Below are positions 16,253 to 24,004 of a stretch of DNA of 35,814 nt, in pieces. Where the stretch lies: positions 1 to 35,814 of the forward strand of contig JBHHXG010000008.1 of NCBI GenBank assembly GCA_046756985.1. The letters are read 5' to 3'. Within the stretch, counting starts at the first letter, position 1. Every line of letters begins with the position of its first letter. The notes under the pieces were generated by a model, which saw nothing but the letters and a program-made list of their open reading frames with translations, was not told where the DNA came from and did not search any database. This DNA comes from JBHHXG01 sp046756985 (lineage in GTDB: Bacteria; Pseudomonadota; Zetaproteobacteria; Mariprofundales; Mariprofundaceae). Both the position numbers and the translations under genes were made by a program.

Positions 16253-16567
16253 ATGTATATCACGGTTTCATACGCTCTGCCGTACGAGCAGACGCTGGAA
16301 GATTTGGATGTGCCGGAAGGGACCACTGCGGAGCAGGCCATACGGATGAGTCAGCTATTGAAGAAATACCCCGAAATCGATCTGCAAGAGAACAAGGTCG
16401 GTATTTTTGCCAAGCTTGTGAAGCTGGATCAGTCGCTCAGGGAAGGCGACAGGGTGGAAATCTATCGCGCGTTACCGAAGAAAGAGCGTGATCCCTATGC
16501 CGCCGATGACAAAAAGGCCCGTATCCTGGCCAAGAAGAAACAAAAGGCTACAGAGACAAGCGAATAG
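16253..16567 (+). CDS. rnfH: RnfH-family (RatB) ubiquitin-like protein
   Basis: 104-residue small beta-grasp protein of the RnfH/UPF0125 family, function not settled. It shows the usual sequence: ITVSYALPYEQTLEDLDVPEGTT with a gap-free start, QENKVGIFAKLVKLDQSLREGDRVEIYRAL, then a basic Lys/Arg-rich tail (about residues 80-104). It begins 3 bases after ratA and is the last gene of the yfgM-bamB-der-ratA-rnfH run. I see no clear terminator in the following 197 bases. Confidence 0.92.
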   Translation: MYITVSYALPYEQTLEDLDVPEGTTAEQAIRMSQLLKKYPEIDLQENKVGIFAKLVKLDQSLREGDRVEIYRALPKKERDPYAADDKKARILAKKKQKATETSE

Positions 16568-16764
16568 CGGGGGCAAGATCGAGTTGAGTCTTTGTGATTC
16601 GCAACACTGTAGCATCCCAACAGGTCACGTAGCAGGGCGTTGATACAGACAAATAACCACCCAAATGCAATACAATGGTACTTGGTCTAAAGTCTGGATA
16701 ACAGGGAGGGGCATCCATAGCCTCCATTCCAGAGAAGTGTATTTGGGGAAAAGGAAGTGAATAC

Positions 16765-17328
16765 ATGAGTATTGATATGAAATGGCTTGAACAGCAGGTG
16801 CTGTTACGGGAATTGGCGTCAGAAGAGCGTACGGCGCTCAAATGTCTCCAGGAGGAGGCGTTCAGCGCAGGACAGAAGATTATTACCGAGGGCCAACCAG
16901 GGGGCATGCTTTACATATTGCGCTCCGGCAAGGCAAGCGTTGAGGACAGTAACAGATATGAAGGGCGAATTAACATCGCAGATGTTGAAGAAGGCGCATT
17001 GTTTGGCGAGATGACCTTTCTGAATAACCAGATGGCAACAGCAGATGTGACTGCCAGTGAAGATTGCGTAGTGTATAAACTCTCCCACACTGACTTTTCA
17101 GATTTGATGCGTGAACAGCAGCAGCTTGCCTATTCGATTTTCACGCTGATTCTGAATCATCAATCGAAAGTTATTCTGTCCATGAAAGTCCGGCTCATGC
17201 CGATGCTGCGCAATCTGAAGAAAAAGGCAGCAAAGCTGCCCTTGGCAATCAAGCTACTGCCGGTTATTTTTATCCTGCTGTATATTCTGGCCTTCTTCTA
17301 CATCTCCTGGAAGGACTTTTCATACTGA
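16765..17328 (+). CDS. Tail-anchored cyclic-nucleotide-binding-fold protein
   Basis: 187 residues: an N-terminal cNMP-binding (CAP effector) fold at about 10-135 and one C-terminal membrane helix at about 163-183 (LLPVIFILLYILAFFYISW), with a basic stretch KKKAAKLP just before it. The fold shows the usual glycine turns (FSAGQKIITEGQPGGMLYILRSGKASV) and the phosphate-cassette glutamate FGEM. The arginine normally found in the cassette (PRxA) is replaced: the sequence runs NNQMATADV. Canonical cAMP/cGMP binding is therefore doubtful. There is no helix-turn-helix, kinase or channel domain. It should face the cytoplasm from the inner membrane. It stands alone between two gaps of 197 and 113 bases. 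TACAAT at 16671-16676 is a possible -10 of a long leader, without a convincing -35. Confidence 0.8.
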   Translation: MSIDMKWLEQQVLLRELASEERTALKCLQEEAFSAGQKIITEGQPGGMLYILRSGKASVEDSNRYEGRINIADVEEGALFGEMTFLNNQMATADVTASEDCVVYKLSHTDFSDLMREQQQLAYSIFTLILNHQSKVILSMKVRLMPMLRNLKKKAAKLPLAIKLLPVIFILLYILAFFYISWKDFSY

Positions 17329-17397
17329 CAAATGCCGGCCTAGCCCGGATTACCGCCACAGCGGATGGTGAAGCACACCCACTTTGTCAGCAAAGCC

Positions 17398-17406
17398 TGC
17401 TATAAT
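17398..17406 (+). promoter_or_regulatory. Extended -10 promoter element before the AsmA-like gene
   Basis: TGCTATAAT (17398-17406) is a perfect -10 hexamer with the TGn extension, 36 bases before the ATG at 17442. A TTGTCA at 17384-17389 is too close to serve as its -35, but it could pair with GATTAT at 17407 over 17 bases. Confidence 0.5.
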
Positions 17407-17441
17407 GATTATGCTGTTTCGTGATTTGCCGGAGGTGCGTG

Positions 17442-18254
17442 ATGAAAAAGGTGTTGATCGGTGTTGCGGGCTTACTTGTTATTGTTGTTGGAGCGCTTGT
17501 TTTTGTCTGGTCGTCACTGGATGGGCTGGTCAAGGATGCCATTGAAACCTATGGCTCCGAGGCCACCAAAACACAGGTGCGTGTCGCTGATGTCAAAATC
17601 GCGCTGGAATCGGGTGCAGGCAAGGTTAGCGGATTGCGCGTTGGCAACCCTTCCGGTTTCAGCGACCCGGATATTTTCAGCCTTGGCATGATCAGCACGA
17701 AAATCGATACATCTACAGTCACACAGAATCCCGTTGTCATTGATGAAATCATTATCAAATCCCCAGCCGTCTTTTATGAAATCAATAAATCCGGCACTTC
17801 CAATGTCGACGTGTTGAAGAAGAATCTTGGGCAAACAGGCGGGAGAGATAGCAGCGCGGCCAGAGCAAGCGGCAGTGAAGAAATGAAGATGATTATCCGC
17901 AAGCTTGTAGTCGAGAATGGCAAGGCGACGGTTCGCATCGCAGCGCTGGGAGGTAAGGAACAGACGGTAACGCTACCACGTATCAAACTCACCGACGTTG
18001 GCAAGAAGAGTGGCGGCGCAACGGCTGCCGAAGTTGCACAGATTCTTGGCAAACACCTGGTTAAGAACGTCAAGGGTTCGGTTGCAAAACTGGGCGTAAA
18101 GCAATATCTCGGCAAGTCTGCGGACTTATTCAAGGGCGGTGTGCTGGATAAAGCCGGGCAGATGGGTGGCGGTCTGGGCGGCGCTCTTGGTGGCGCTACC
18201 GGTGGTGCAGGCGAAAAAGTAGGTGGCGCCCTTAAAGGTCTGCTAGGGAATTAG
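17442..18254 (+). CDS. AsmA-like/DUF748-type exported or membrane-anchored protein
   Basis: 270-residue protein with an uncleaved-looking N-terminal helix (VLIGVAGLLVIVVGALVFVW at about 4-23), then an AsmA-like start (LVKDAIETYGSEATKTQVRV). A repeat-like beta pattern follows, in which residues near VSGLRVGNPSGFSDPDIFSLG and VIDEIIIKSPAVFYEI mimic the AsmA/DUF748 layout used by lipid-transfer proteins of the envelope. It is far shorter than AsmA or YhdP. The last 30 residues are Gly/Ala-rich (GGGLGGALGGATGG, then GGALKGLLGN). The ATG at 17442 has a good site (GGAGGTG), so the longer frame from 17421 is not needed. It is convergent with metH, 35 bases apart. It is probably anchored in the inner membrane with the body in the periplasm. 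Function unknown. Confidence 0.7.
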   Translation: MKKVLIGVAGLLVIVVGALVFVWSSLDGLVKDAIETYGSEATKTQVRVADVKIALESGAGKVSGLRVGNPSGFSDPDIFSLGMISTKIDTSTVTQNPVVIDEIIIKSPAVFYEINKSGTSNVDVLKKNLGQTGGRDSSAARASGSEEMKMIIRKLVVENGKATVRIAALGGKEQTVTLPRIKLTDVGKKSGGATAAEVAQILGKHLVKNVKGSVAKLGVKQYLGKSADLFKGGVLDKAGQMGGGLGGALGGATGGAGEKVGGALKGLLGN

Positions 18255-18289
18255 TTGTCTGAATCCGGTGTTTTTCCGTCCTGTTGGTA

Positions 18290-21200
18290 TTAGTACCCTA
18301 AATTTGGAGTGAGCCATTTTTCGGCTTCTTTAACGCTCATTCCTTTGCGTTTGGCGTAATCTTCCACCTGATCTTTATTGATCTTGCCGACTGTAAAGTA
18401 CTTGGCTTCCGGACTTGCAAAGTACAGGCCGGAGACGGCGGCAGCAGGCACCATGGCATAGCTTTCAGTCAGCGTCATGCCGATATTCTTTTCCACATCG
18501 AGCAGCTTCCACAGCGTACCTTTCTCGGTATGTTCCGGGCAGGCGGGGTAACCGGCTGCCGGACGGATGCCCTGATATTTTTCCCTGATTAAATCGTGAT
18601 TATCCAGAGTTTCATCGCTCGCATAGCCCCAAAATTTCTTACGGACATCCTTGTGCAGCATCTCAGCCAGTGCCTCGGCCAGACGGTCCGCCAGCACCTT
18701 AGTCATGATGGCTGAATAATCATCATGCTCGGCTTCAAAGGCCTTTGCTTTCTTCTCAGCGCCGAAGATGGCGCAGGCGAAGCCGCCGATGTGGTCTTTG
18801 GCATCTGTTGATTCAGGAGCGATAAAGTCCGACAGGCACAGGTTGGCGCGTGCATCTTTCTTGTCCTGCTGCTGGCGCAGAAAATGGAATCGCGCCACTT
18901 CATCTGACCGGCCTTCATCGGTATAGACAATCACACTGTCGTCATCGGTTGCAGCAGCGGGGAATAATCCAAAAACAGCCCTGGCCGTGAACCAGTCCTC
19001 GGCGATGATCTTCTCCAGCCATTGCTGGCCATCGGCAAACACCTTCCTGGCCTGCTCACCCTTATCCGGATCATCCAGAATACGCGGGTAGGCGCCATTA
19101 ATCTCCCAGGCGGAGAAAAACGGCGACCAGTCGATATATTCACGGATATCGGCCAGTGAAAGATCATCCAGCACATGAACACCCGAATATTCCGGAGCGG
19201 CAGCCACGGATGCGTTCCAGTCAGTTTGGGCACGATTGCTGCGGGCATCTGCAAGTGTCAGCCACGCAGCCGACTTTTGTTTGCCTTGATGCCGCTCACG
19301 CAGCTGTTCGTATTCAGAGCCGATGCCGGCAACAAAATCCTTTTTCATGTCTTTACTGAGCAGGGAGCCGGCCACGCCGACAGCGCGCGATGCATCAGCT
19401 ACATACACAACTGGATGCTCGTATTCAGGTGCGATTTTGACCGCTGTGTGCACAGGAGAGGTCGTGGCGCCACCGATCAGCAGTGGAATATCAAAGCCTT
19501 CACGTGTCATTTCGCGTGCCATGTGGACCATTTCATCCAGCGAAGGGGTGATCAGTCCTGAAAGTCCGATCATATCCACCTGTTGTTTTTTCGCTTCAGT
19601 GAGAATCGTTTCGGCTGGCACCATGACGCCCAGGTCAATGATCTCATAATTATTACAGGCCAGCACCACGCCGACGATGTTCTTGCCAATATCGTGCACG
19701 TCGCCTTTGACGGTCGCCATCAGGATTTTACCCTTGGCCTGCTTTCCACTGGCATGTTTTTCGTCTTCCATGAATGGCAACAGATAGGCGACGGCCTTCT
19801 TCATGACACGGGCGGATTTGACCACCTGCGGCAGGAACATCTTGCCGGAGCCGAACAGGTCGCCGACAATATTCATGCCGCTCATCAGAGGCCCTTCGAT
19901 GACCTGCAGGGGACGCTCGAACTGTTGCCGTGCTTCCTCGGTGTCTTCCTCAACATAATCGGCAATACCCTTGACCAGCGCATGTGCCAGCCTTTTCTCC
20001 ACCGGCCATTCGCGCCATTCGAGCGTTTCCTGTTGCGCCACACTGCCGTCGCCGCGGTATTTCTCGGCGATTTCGAGCAGCCGTTCGGTAGCATCGTTCC
20101 GGCGGTTCAGAATCACATCCTCGACGCGCTCGCGAAGTTCGGCCGGCAGATCATCATAGATGGCCAGCTGCCCGGCATTGACGATACCCATATCCATGCC
20201 AGCGGCGATGGCATGATAGAGGAACACGGCATGGATGGCCTCGCGCACCGGATTGTTGCCGCGGAATGAAAAAGAAACGTTGGAGACGCCGCCGGATACC
20301 AGGGCATGCGGCAGCTGTTGTTTGATATGACGTGTCGCCTCGATGAAGTCCACGGCATAGTTGCTGTGTTCCTCAATACCGGTGGCGACAGCAAAGATAT
20401 TCGGATCGAAAATAATATCTTCGGGCGGGAAGCCGACTTCTTCGGTCAGGACTTTATAGGCGCGGCCACAGATTTCTGTCTTGCGTTCCAAAGTATCCGC
20501 CTGTCCCTGTTCATCAAAGGCCATAACGATAACGGCCGCACCATAACGACGGACAAGTCTGGCGTGCTCAATGAAGATGTCTTCGCCTTCCTTCATGCTG
20601 ATGGAGTTGACGATACCCTTGCCCTGGGTGCACTTGAGCCCGGCCTCAATCACGCTCCATTTGGAGGAATCGAGCATCACCGGCACACGTGAAATGTCCG
20701 GCTCTGCTGCAACCAGATTTAGAAAACGTACCATAGCCGCTTCGGCATCGAGCAGGCCCTCATCCATGTTGATGTCAATGACTTGGGCGCCGTTGTCCAC
20801 CTGCTGGCGCGCCACCTCGAGAGCGGTTTCGTAGTCTTCTTCCTTGATCAGGCGGCGGAAGTATGCTGAACCGGTGACATTTGTACGCTCCCCGACATTG
20901 ACGAACAGCGAATCTGTTGTGACGTTCAGTGCCTCGAGCCCCGCAAGGCGGCAGGCCTGCTCAATATCCGGGATAGCGCGAGGGGCAATGCCTTTCACGG
21001 CTTCAGCAATGGCACGAATATGATCCGGCGTCGTGCCACAGCAGCCGCCGACAATGTTCAGAAAGCCGGATTCGGCCCATTCGCGGATATGGCCGGCCAT
21101 GTCGCTGGGTGCTTCATCGTATTCACCGAATTCATTGGGTAGCCCTGCGTTCGGGTGTGCCGAAACGAGGCAATTCGCCTTGGCGGCCAGTTCTTCAATG

Positions 21201-21961
21201 TGCGGGCGCAGTTCCTCGGCGCCGAGCGCGCAGTTCAGCCCGATGGATACCGGCTCGGCATGTATCAGTGAATTCAGGAAGGCCTCGCATGTCTGGCCGG
21301 TCAATGTGCGGCCGGAGGCGTCCGTGATGGTGCCGGAAATCATGACCGGAAGTTTGATATCGTGCGCATCGAAATACTGCTTAACGGCAAAGATCGCGGC
21401 CTTGGCATTCAACGTATCAAAAATCGTTTCGATCAGAATGATGTCCACGCCGCCATCAACGAGCCCGCGTACTGCTTCGGTATAAGCTGTGACCAGTGCA
21501 TCAAAGGAAATATTGCGGAAGCCCGGGTCGTTGACATCCGGCGATATGGATGCGGTGCGATTGGTCGGCCCAAGAACACCCGCAACAAAATGGGGTGCGT
21601 TGGTAGTGGATGCCGCATCGGCAGCATCGCGGGCAAGCCTTGCACCAGCCTCATTCAGATCATAGACCAGATCTTCCATGCCGTAGTCGGCCATAGCGAT
21701 CGAGGTGGCATTGAAAGTATTGGTTTCGATGATATCCGCACCGGCATCGAGATAGGCGGCGTGGATATTGCGGATAATCTCCGGCTGCGTGAGGCTGAGC
21801 AGGTCATTGTTGCCTTTCAGGGACTGCTTCCAGTCGGCGAAGCGCTCGCCACGGTAATCGGCTTCTTCCAGCTTGTGGCGCTGGATCATCGTGCCCATGG
21901 CACCATCCAGAATCAGGATGCGTTTGGACAGTATGTTTTGTAACTGTTCGGTTCGGTTCAT
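18290..21961 (-). CDS. metH: Cobalamin-dependent methionine synthase
   Basis: Transfers a methyl group from methyltetrahydrofolate to homocysteine through cobalamin. The 1223 residues match full-length MetH (E. coli 1227) with all four modules: homocysteine domain (1 to about 335; zinc cysteines Cys244, Cys307 and Cys308 in GGCCGTTP), pterin domain (about 350-625), B12 domain (about 650-890; DVHDIG with the cobalt-ligand His756) and the C-terminal reactivation domain that binds AdoMet (RPAAGYPACPEHTEK). The start ATG at 21961 is preceded by a 162-base gap that holds a hairpin at 21999-22017. No cobalamin-riboswitch box is recognisable. The organism must make or import B12. Confidence 0.98.
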   Translation of the reverse strand: MNRTEQLQNILSKRILILDGAMGTMIQRHKLEEADYRGERFADWKQSLKGNNDLLSLTQPEIIRNIHAAYLDAGADIIETNTFNATSIAMADYGMEDLVYDLNEAGARLARDAADAASTTNAPHFVAGVLGPTNRTASISPDVNDPGFRNISFDALVTAYTEAVRGLVDGGVDIILIETIFDTLNAKAAIFAVKQYFDAHDIKLPVMISGTITDASGRTLTGQTCEAFLNSLIHAEPVSIGLNCALGAEELRPHIEELAAKANCLVSAHPNAGLPNEFGEYDEAPSDMAGHIREWAESGFLNIVGGCCGTTPDHIRAIAEAVKGIAPRAIPDIEQACRLAGLEALNVTTDSLFVNVGERTNVTGSAYFRRLIKEEDYETALEVARQQVDNGAQVIDINMDEGLLDAEAAMVRFLNLVAAEPDISRVPVMLDSSKWSVIEAGLKCTQGKGIVNSISMKEGEDIFIEHARLVRRYGAAVIVMAFDEQGQADTLERKTEICGRAYKVLTEEVGFPPEDIIFDPNIFAVATGIEEHSNYAVDFIEATRHIKQQLPHALVSGGVSNVSFSFRGNNPVREAIHAVFLYHAIAAGMDMGIVNAGQLAIYDDLPAELRERVEDVILNRRNDATERLLEIAEKYRGDGSVAQQETLEWREWPVEKRLAHALVKGIADYVEEDTEEARQQFERPLQVIEGPLMSGMNIVGDLFGSGKMFLPQVVKSARVMKKAVAYLLPFMEDEKHASGKQAKGKILMATVKGDVHDIGKNIVGVVLACNNYEIIDLGVMVPAETILTEAKKQQVDMIGLSGLITPSLDEMVHMAREMTREGFDIPLLIGGATTSPVHTAVKIAPEYEHPVVYVADASRAVGVAGSLLSKDMKKDFVAGIGSEYEQLRERHQGKQKSAAWLTLADARSNRAQTDWNASVAAAPEYSGVHVLDDLSLADIREYIDWSPFFSAWEINGAYPRILDDPDKGEQARKVFADGQQWLEKIIAEDWFTARAVFGLFPAAATDDDSVIVYTDEGRSDEVARFHFLRQQQDKKDARANLCLSDFIAPESTDAKDHIGGFACAIFGAEKKAKAFEAEHDDYSAIMTKVLADRLAEALAEMLHKDVRKKFWGYASDETLDNHDLIREKYQGIRPAAGYPACPEHTEKGTLWKLLDVEKNIGMTLTESYAMVPAAAVSGLYFASPEAKYFTVGKINKDQVEDYAKRKGMSVKEAEKWLTPNLGY

Positions 21962-21998
21962 GAACGGCGCAGGCTAGCAGCGAAGAACTGTATTCGGA

Positions 21999-22017
21999 AT
22001 CTGCCATTTGGGCAGAT
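21999..22017 (-). promoter_or_regulatory. Hairpin in the metH leader
   Basis: ATCTGCC and GGCAGAT form a perfect 7-base-pair stem with a 5-base loop, 37 bases upstream of the metH start. It lacks a T run, so it is not an obvious terminator. The rest of the 22018-22123 gap shows a TATATT at 22085-22090 that could be a -10 for the downstream cytochrome gene, without a clear -35. Confidence 0.35.
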
Positions 22018-22123
22018 CTGATGCCGCTGCAGTATGTCCTGTAAGTGCTACAAACTTTAGGGTTAATTTACACAAGAGAAAGAGTATATTACCAGCTAAC
22101 TTTTCCGTCACTCTGGAGCTTTG

Positions 22124-22717
22124 ATGCGTTTCGATACAATTACCCGTGTATTTCATTTCAGCATGATCGTTGTCGTATTCTATCAAATGCTCAGTTCCAT
22201 ATGGATGGTTGCGCCGGAACCGGGAAAAATGGTCAATCTGCAGATGATGTTTTTCACGCTGCATGTCTGGTTATTCGGTTGGGCTGCTTTTTTGCTTGGC
22301 AGCACTTTTGCCATGATCAAGTACAGGGACCGCGACGATTGGGGCCGGTATTTTCCATGGTTTTATTCCAGCCGCCGCAAAGCCCTTTATGCAGCGGTGT
22401 GTAAGGAAGTTCCGGACATGTTCAAAGGCCGGTTACAGCCAGCCGAATCCAAAAGTCCGCTGTCCGGGGCGATGCATGGACTCGCTGTGCTGCTGCTGAT
22501 CGGTCAGGGTCTGACGGGCGCCTATGTCATGCTTGATCTGGCCAATTACGGTACAACATCCGCCGATATCCAGTTGTTTTTCAAGTTTCACGAGCTGTTG
22601 GGAATCATTGTCTGGGTTTTTCTTTTCAGCCATGTGTTCATGACCCTCTTTCACCTGGCTGTCGGACACAACAATATTCTGGATATATTCCGAAAAGTCA
22701 GCATCAACTGGAAATAA
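22124..22717 (+). CDS. Cytochrome b561-type diheme membrane protein
   Basis: 197-residue four-helix membrane protein of the bacterial b561/Ni-hydrogenase b-subunit fold, which passes electrons between quinol and periplasmic partners. The four helices carry candidate heme ligands: RVFHFSMIV (helix 1), FFTLHVWLFGWAAF (helix 2), AMHGLAVLLLIGQG (helix 3), and FHELLGIIVWVFLFSHVFMTLFH (helix 4). A soluble loop at about 68-105 (KYRDRDDWGRYFPWFYSSRR) separates helices 2 and 3. Ribosome binding site GGAG lies just before the ATG at 22124. The next gene starts 3 bases after its stop, so they are co-translated. The redox partner is unknown; the exported SUMF-domain neighbour is a candidate by position only. 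Confidence 0.82.
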   Translation: MRFDTITRVFHFSMIVVVFYQMLSSIWMVAPEPGKMVNLQMMFFTLHVWLFGWAAFLLGSTFAMIKYRDRDDWGRYFPWFYSSRRKALYAAVCKEVPDMFKGRLQPAESKSPLSGAMHGLAVLLLIGQGLTGAYVMLDLANYGTTSADIQLFFKFHELLGIIVWVFLFSHVFMTLFHLAVGHNNILDIFRKVSINWK

Positions 22718-22720
22718 CCA

Positions 22721-23590
22721 ATGGATTCAATACTAACAGCAATCGTTGCCAGGAATCATCATCGATTGAACGACCATATTTCAGGAATATTTATCTTGGC
22801 ACTGCTTGCTTGGGTTATGTTGTTTCCCTCGCTGGCAATCTCCGGTCAGAACGTAGCGTCTTTAAACGGACCCAGGCATGGGGATGTCATGGACGAACCA
22901 CTGGTGAATATGGGCTTTGTCTACATCAAACCGGGAAGTTTTGTGATGGGCAGTCCGGAGAGTGAAGCCGACCGCTTTGATGATGAGCGCCAGCATGATG
23001 TGCGCATCGAGCATGGCTTCTGGATTGGCAAGTTCGAGGTGACTTTTGCGCAATATGATGCCTTTTGCAAGGCAGCGAGGCACACCCGGGCACGGGACAG
23101 CGGATGGGGGCGTGGCGACCAGCCGGTGATCAATATTACCTGGCATGAAGCCGTAACCTTTGCCAACTGGTTGAGCAAGCAGACCGGTCACCATTATCGA
23201 TTGCCGACAGAAGCCGAATGGGAATACGCCGCACGTGCGGGAACGACTACGGCTTATTCGTTTGGCGACAGTTCGGCAAACTATGCCGACTATGCATGGA
23301 GCAGCCTGAATTCAGACAGAAAGGCTCACCCGGTCGGTCAGAAAAGGCCGAACCCATGGGGGCTGTATGACATGCACGGCAATGTCTGGGAATGGACGGC
23401 GTCGAAGTACGCTAAGGGATACGATGGCAGCGAGCGGAAAGCTGAGGGATTCAAGTCATTTGCCCGGCGTGCGGTGCGCGGCGGATCGTGGTATTTCCTG
23501 CCAAGGGGTATGCGCTCGGCGGATCGTCGTATTTACTCTCCGAAACAGCGCCTCTCATTCATCGGCTTTCGTCTCGTTCGGGAGCAATAA
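22721..23590 (+). CDS. Exported SUMF1/FGE-fold domain protein lacking the FGE cysteines
   Basis: 289 residues. An N-terminal hydrophobic segment at about 21-41 (GIFILALLAWVMLFPSLAIS) acts as signal or anchor after a long polar leader. From about residue 65 the protein is a full formylglycine-generating-enzyme fold: FVYIKPGSFVMGS, FEVTFAQYDAFC, PVINITWHEAVTFANWLS, YRLPTEAEWEYAARAGT, YDMHGNVWEWTAS, VRGGSW and RLSFIGFRLV. The two C-terminal cysteines that bind copper in true FGE are absent; the only cysteine is in DAFCKAA. It is therefore a SUMF-fold relative, probably periplasmic, and unlikely to activate sulfatases. It starts 3 bases after the b561 gene. Related folds occur in EgtB, PvdO and NirV-type proteins. 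Confidence 0.85.
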   Translation: MDSILTAIVARNHHRLNDHISGIFILALLAWVMLFPSLAISGQNVASLNGPRHGDVMDEPLVNMGFVYIKPGSFVMGSPESEADRFDDERQHDVRIEHGFWIGKFEVTFAQYDAFCKAARHTRARDSGWGRGDQPVINITWHEAVTFANWLSKQTGHHYRLPTEAEWEYAARAGTTTAYSFGDSSANYADYAWSSLNSDRKAHPVGQKRPNPWGLYDMHGNVWEWTASKYAKGYDGSERKAEGFKSFARRAVRGGSWYFLPRGMRSADRRIYSPKQRLSFIGFRLVREQ

Positions 23591-23628
23591 GCAAAGGAGC
23601 TGGTTCAGAGCCCAATAGTTAATAATGG

Positions 23629-23715
23629 TGGTACCGGGAGCCGGAGTCGAACCGGCACGCCCTTGCAGGCACCAGATTTTGAGTCTGGCGTGTCTACCAA
23701 TTTCACCATCCCGGC
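23629..23715 (-). tRNA. tRNA-Leu (anticodon CAA), CCA encoded
   Basis: An 87-base gene with a long variable arm, as expected for class II tRNA-Leu. Acceptor GCCGGGA pairs with TCCCGGT (first pair G-T), then discriminator A and CCA at 23631-23629. The anticodon stem CCAGA/TCTGG encloses CTCAAAA, giving CAA. The D arm GGTGAAATTGGTAGACAC and T arm TGCCGGTTCGACTCCGGC are standard. Confidence 0.95.
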
Positions 23716-23748
23716 ATGACACGAAGCATCTTTTAAAAAACGCGGCGA

Positions 23749-23777
23749 AGCATTGTGCGCAACGGTAATTGTGTCAA
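23749..23777 (-). promoter_or_regulatory. Candidate promoter of tRNA-Leu
   Basis: On the minus strand a perfect TTGACA (23777-23772) and AATGCT (23754-23749) are separated by 17 bases, 34 bases before the tRNA 5' end. The -10 is weak. I see nothing else supportable between 23778 and the ribosome binding site at 23988. Confidence 0.45.
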
Positions 23778-24004
23778 GCTTATCACATGATTGCCTTGTT
23801 CATGCTTTTCGGTCGTGATGGCCCGTGTCCGGGACCGCTTCGGGCCGTGCTTGCCCGACACATCGGTAGGGTTTGATCTGCATATCGGAACGGCATCTGA
23901 GGCTGGTTGAATGAACGAATTTGCATTTTGGCAGCCGCTGGCTGACACTGATCATTTGATTTGGGTAAGGATTTACATGCGGCAACAGGAGGCAAGGCAG
24001 CACG

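Noticed and set aside
15812..16567. Toxin-antitoxin module ratA-ratB
   Set aside because: The families are Coq10/START and RnfH; they sit in a housekeeping operon and the second protein is not an antitoxin, so I do not call a toxin-antitoxin system.
19583..20269. A 228-codon open frame on the plus strand inside metH
   Set aside because: It lies antisense to an intact, motif-complete metH and its translation has no recognisable domain; it is a shadow of biased codon use.
21962..22123. Cobalamin or SAM riboswitch before metH
   Set aside because: The gap is short and lacks the conserved B12-box or SAM-box elements; only one small hairpin is visible.
22721..23590. Sulfatase-activating formylglycine-generating enzyme
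   Set aside because: The C-terminal active-site cysteines are absent and no sulfatase gene is nearby; only the fold is supported.
23770..23790. CRP-like site TGTGT...TCACA upstream of tRNA-Leu
   Set aside because: The half-sites are separated by 8 rather than 6 bases and one half is imperfect; it overlaps the TTGACA hexamer that explains the sequence better.
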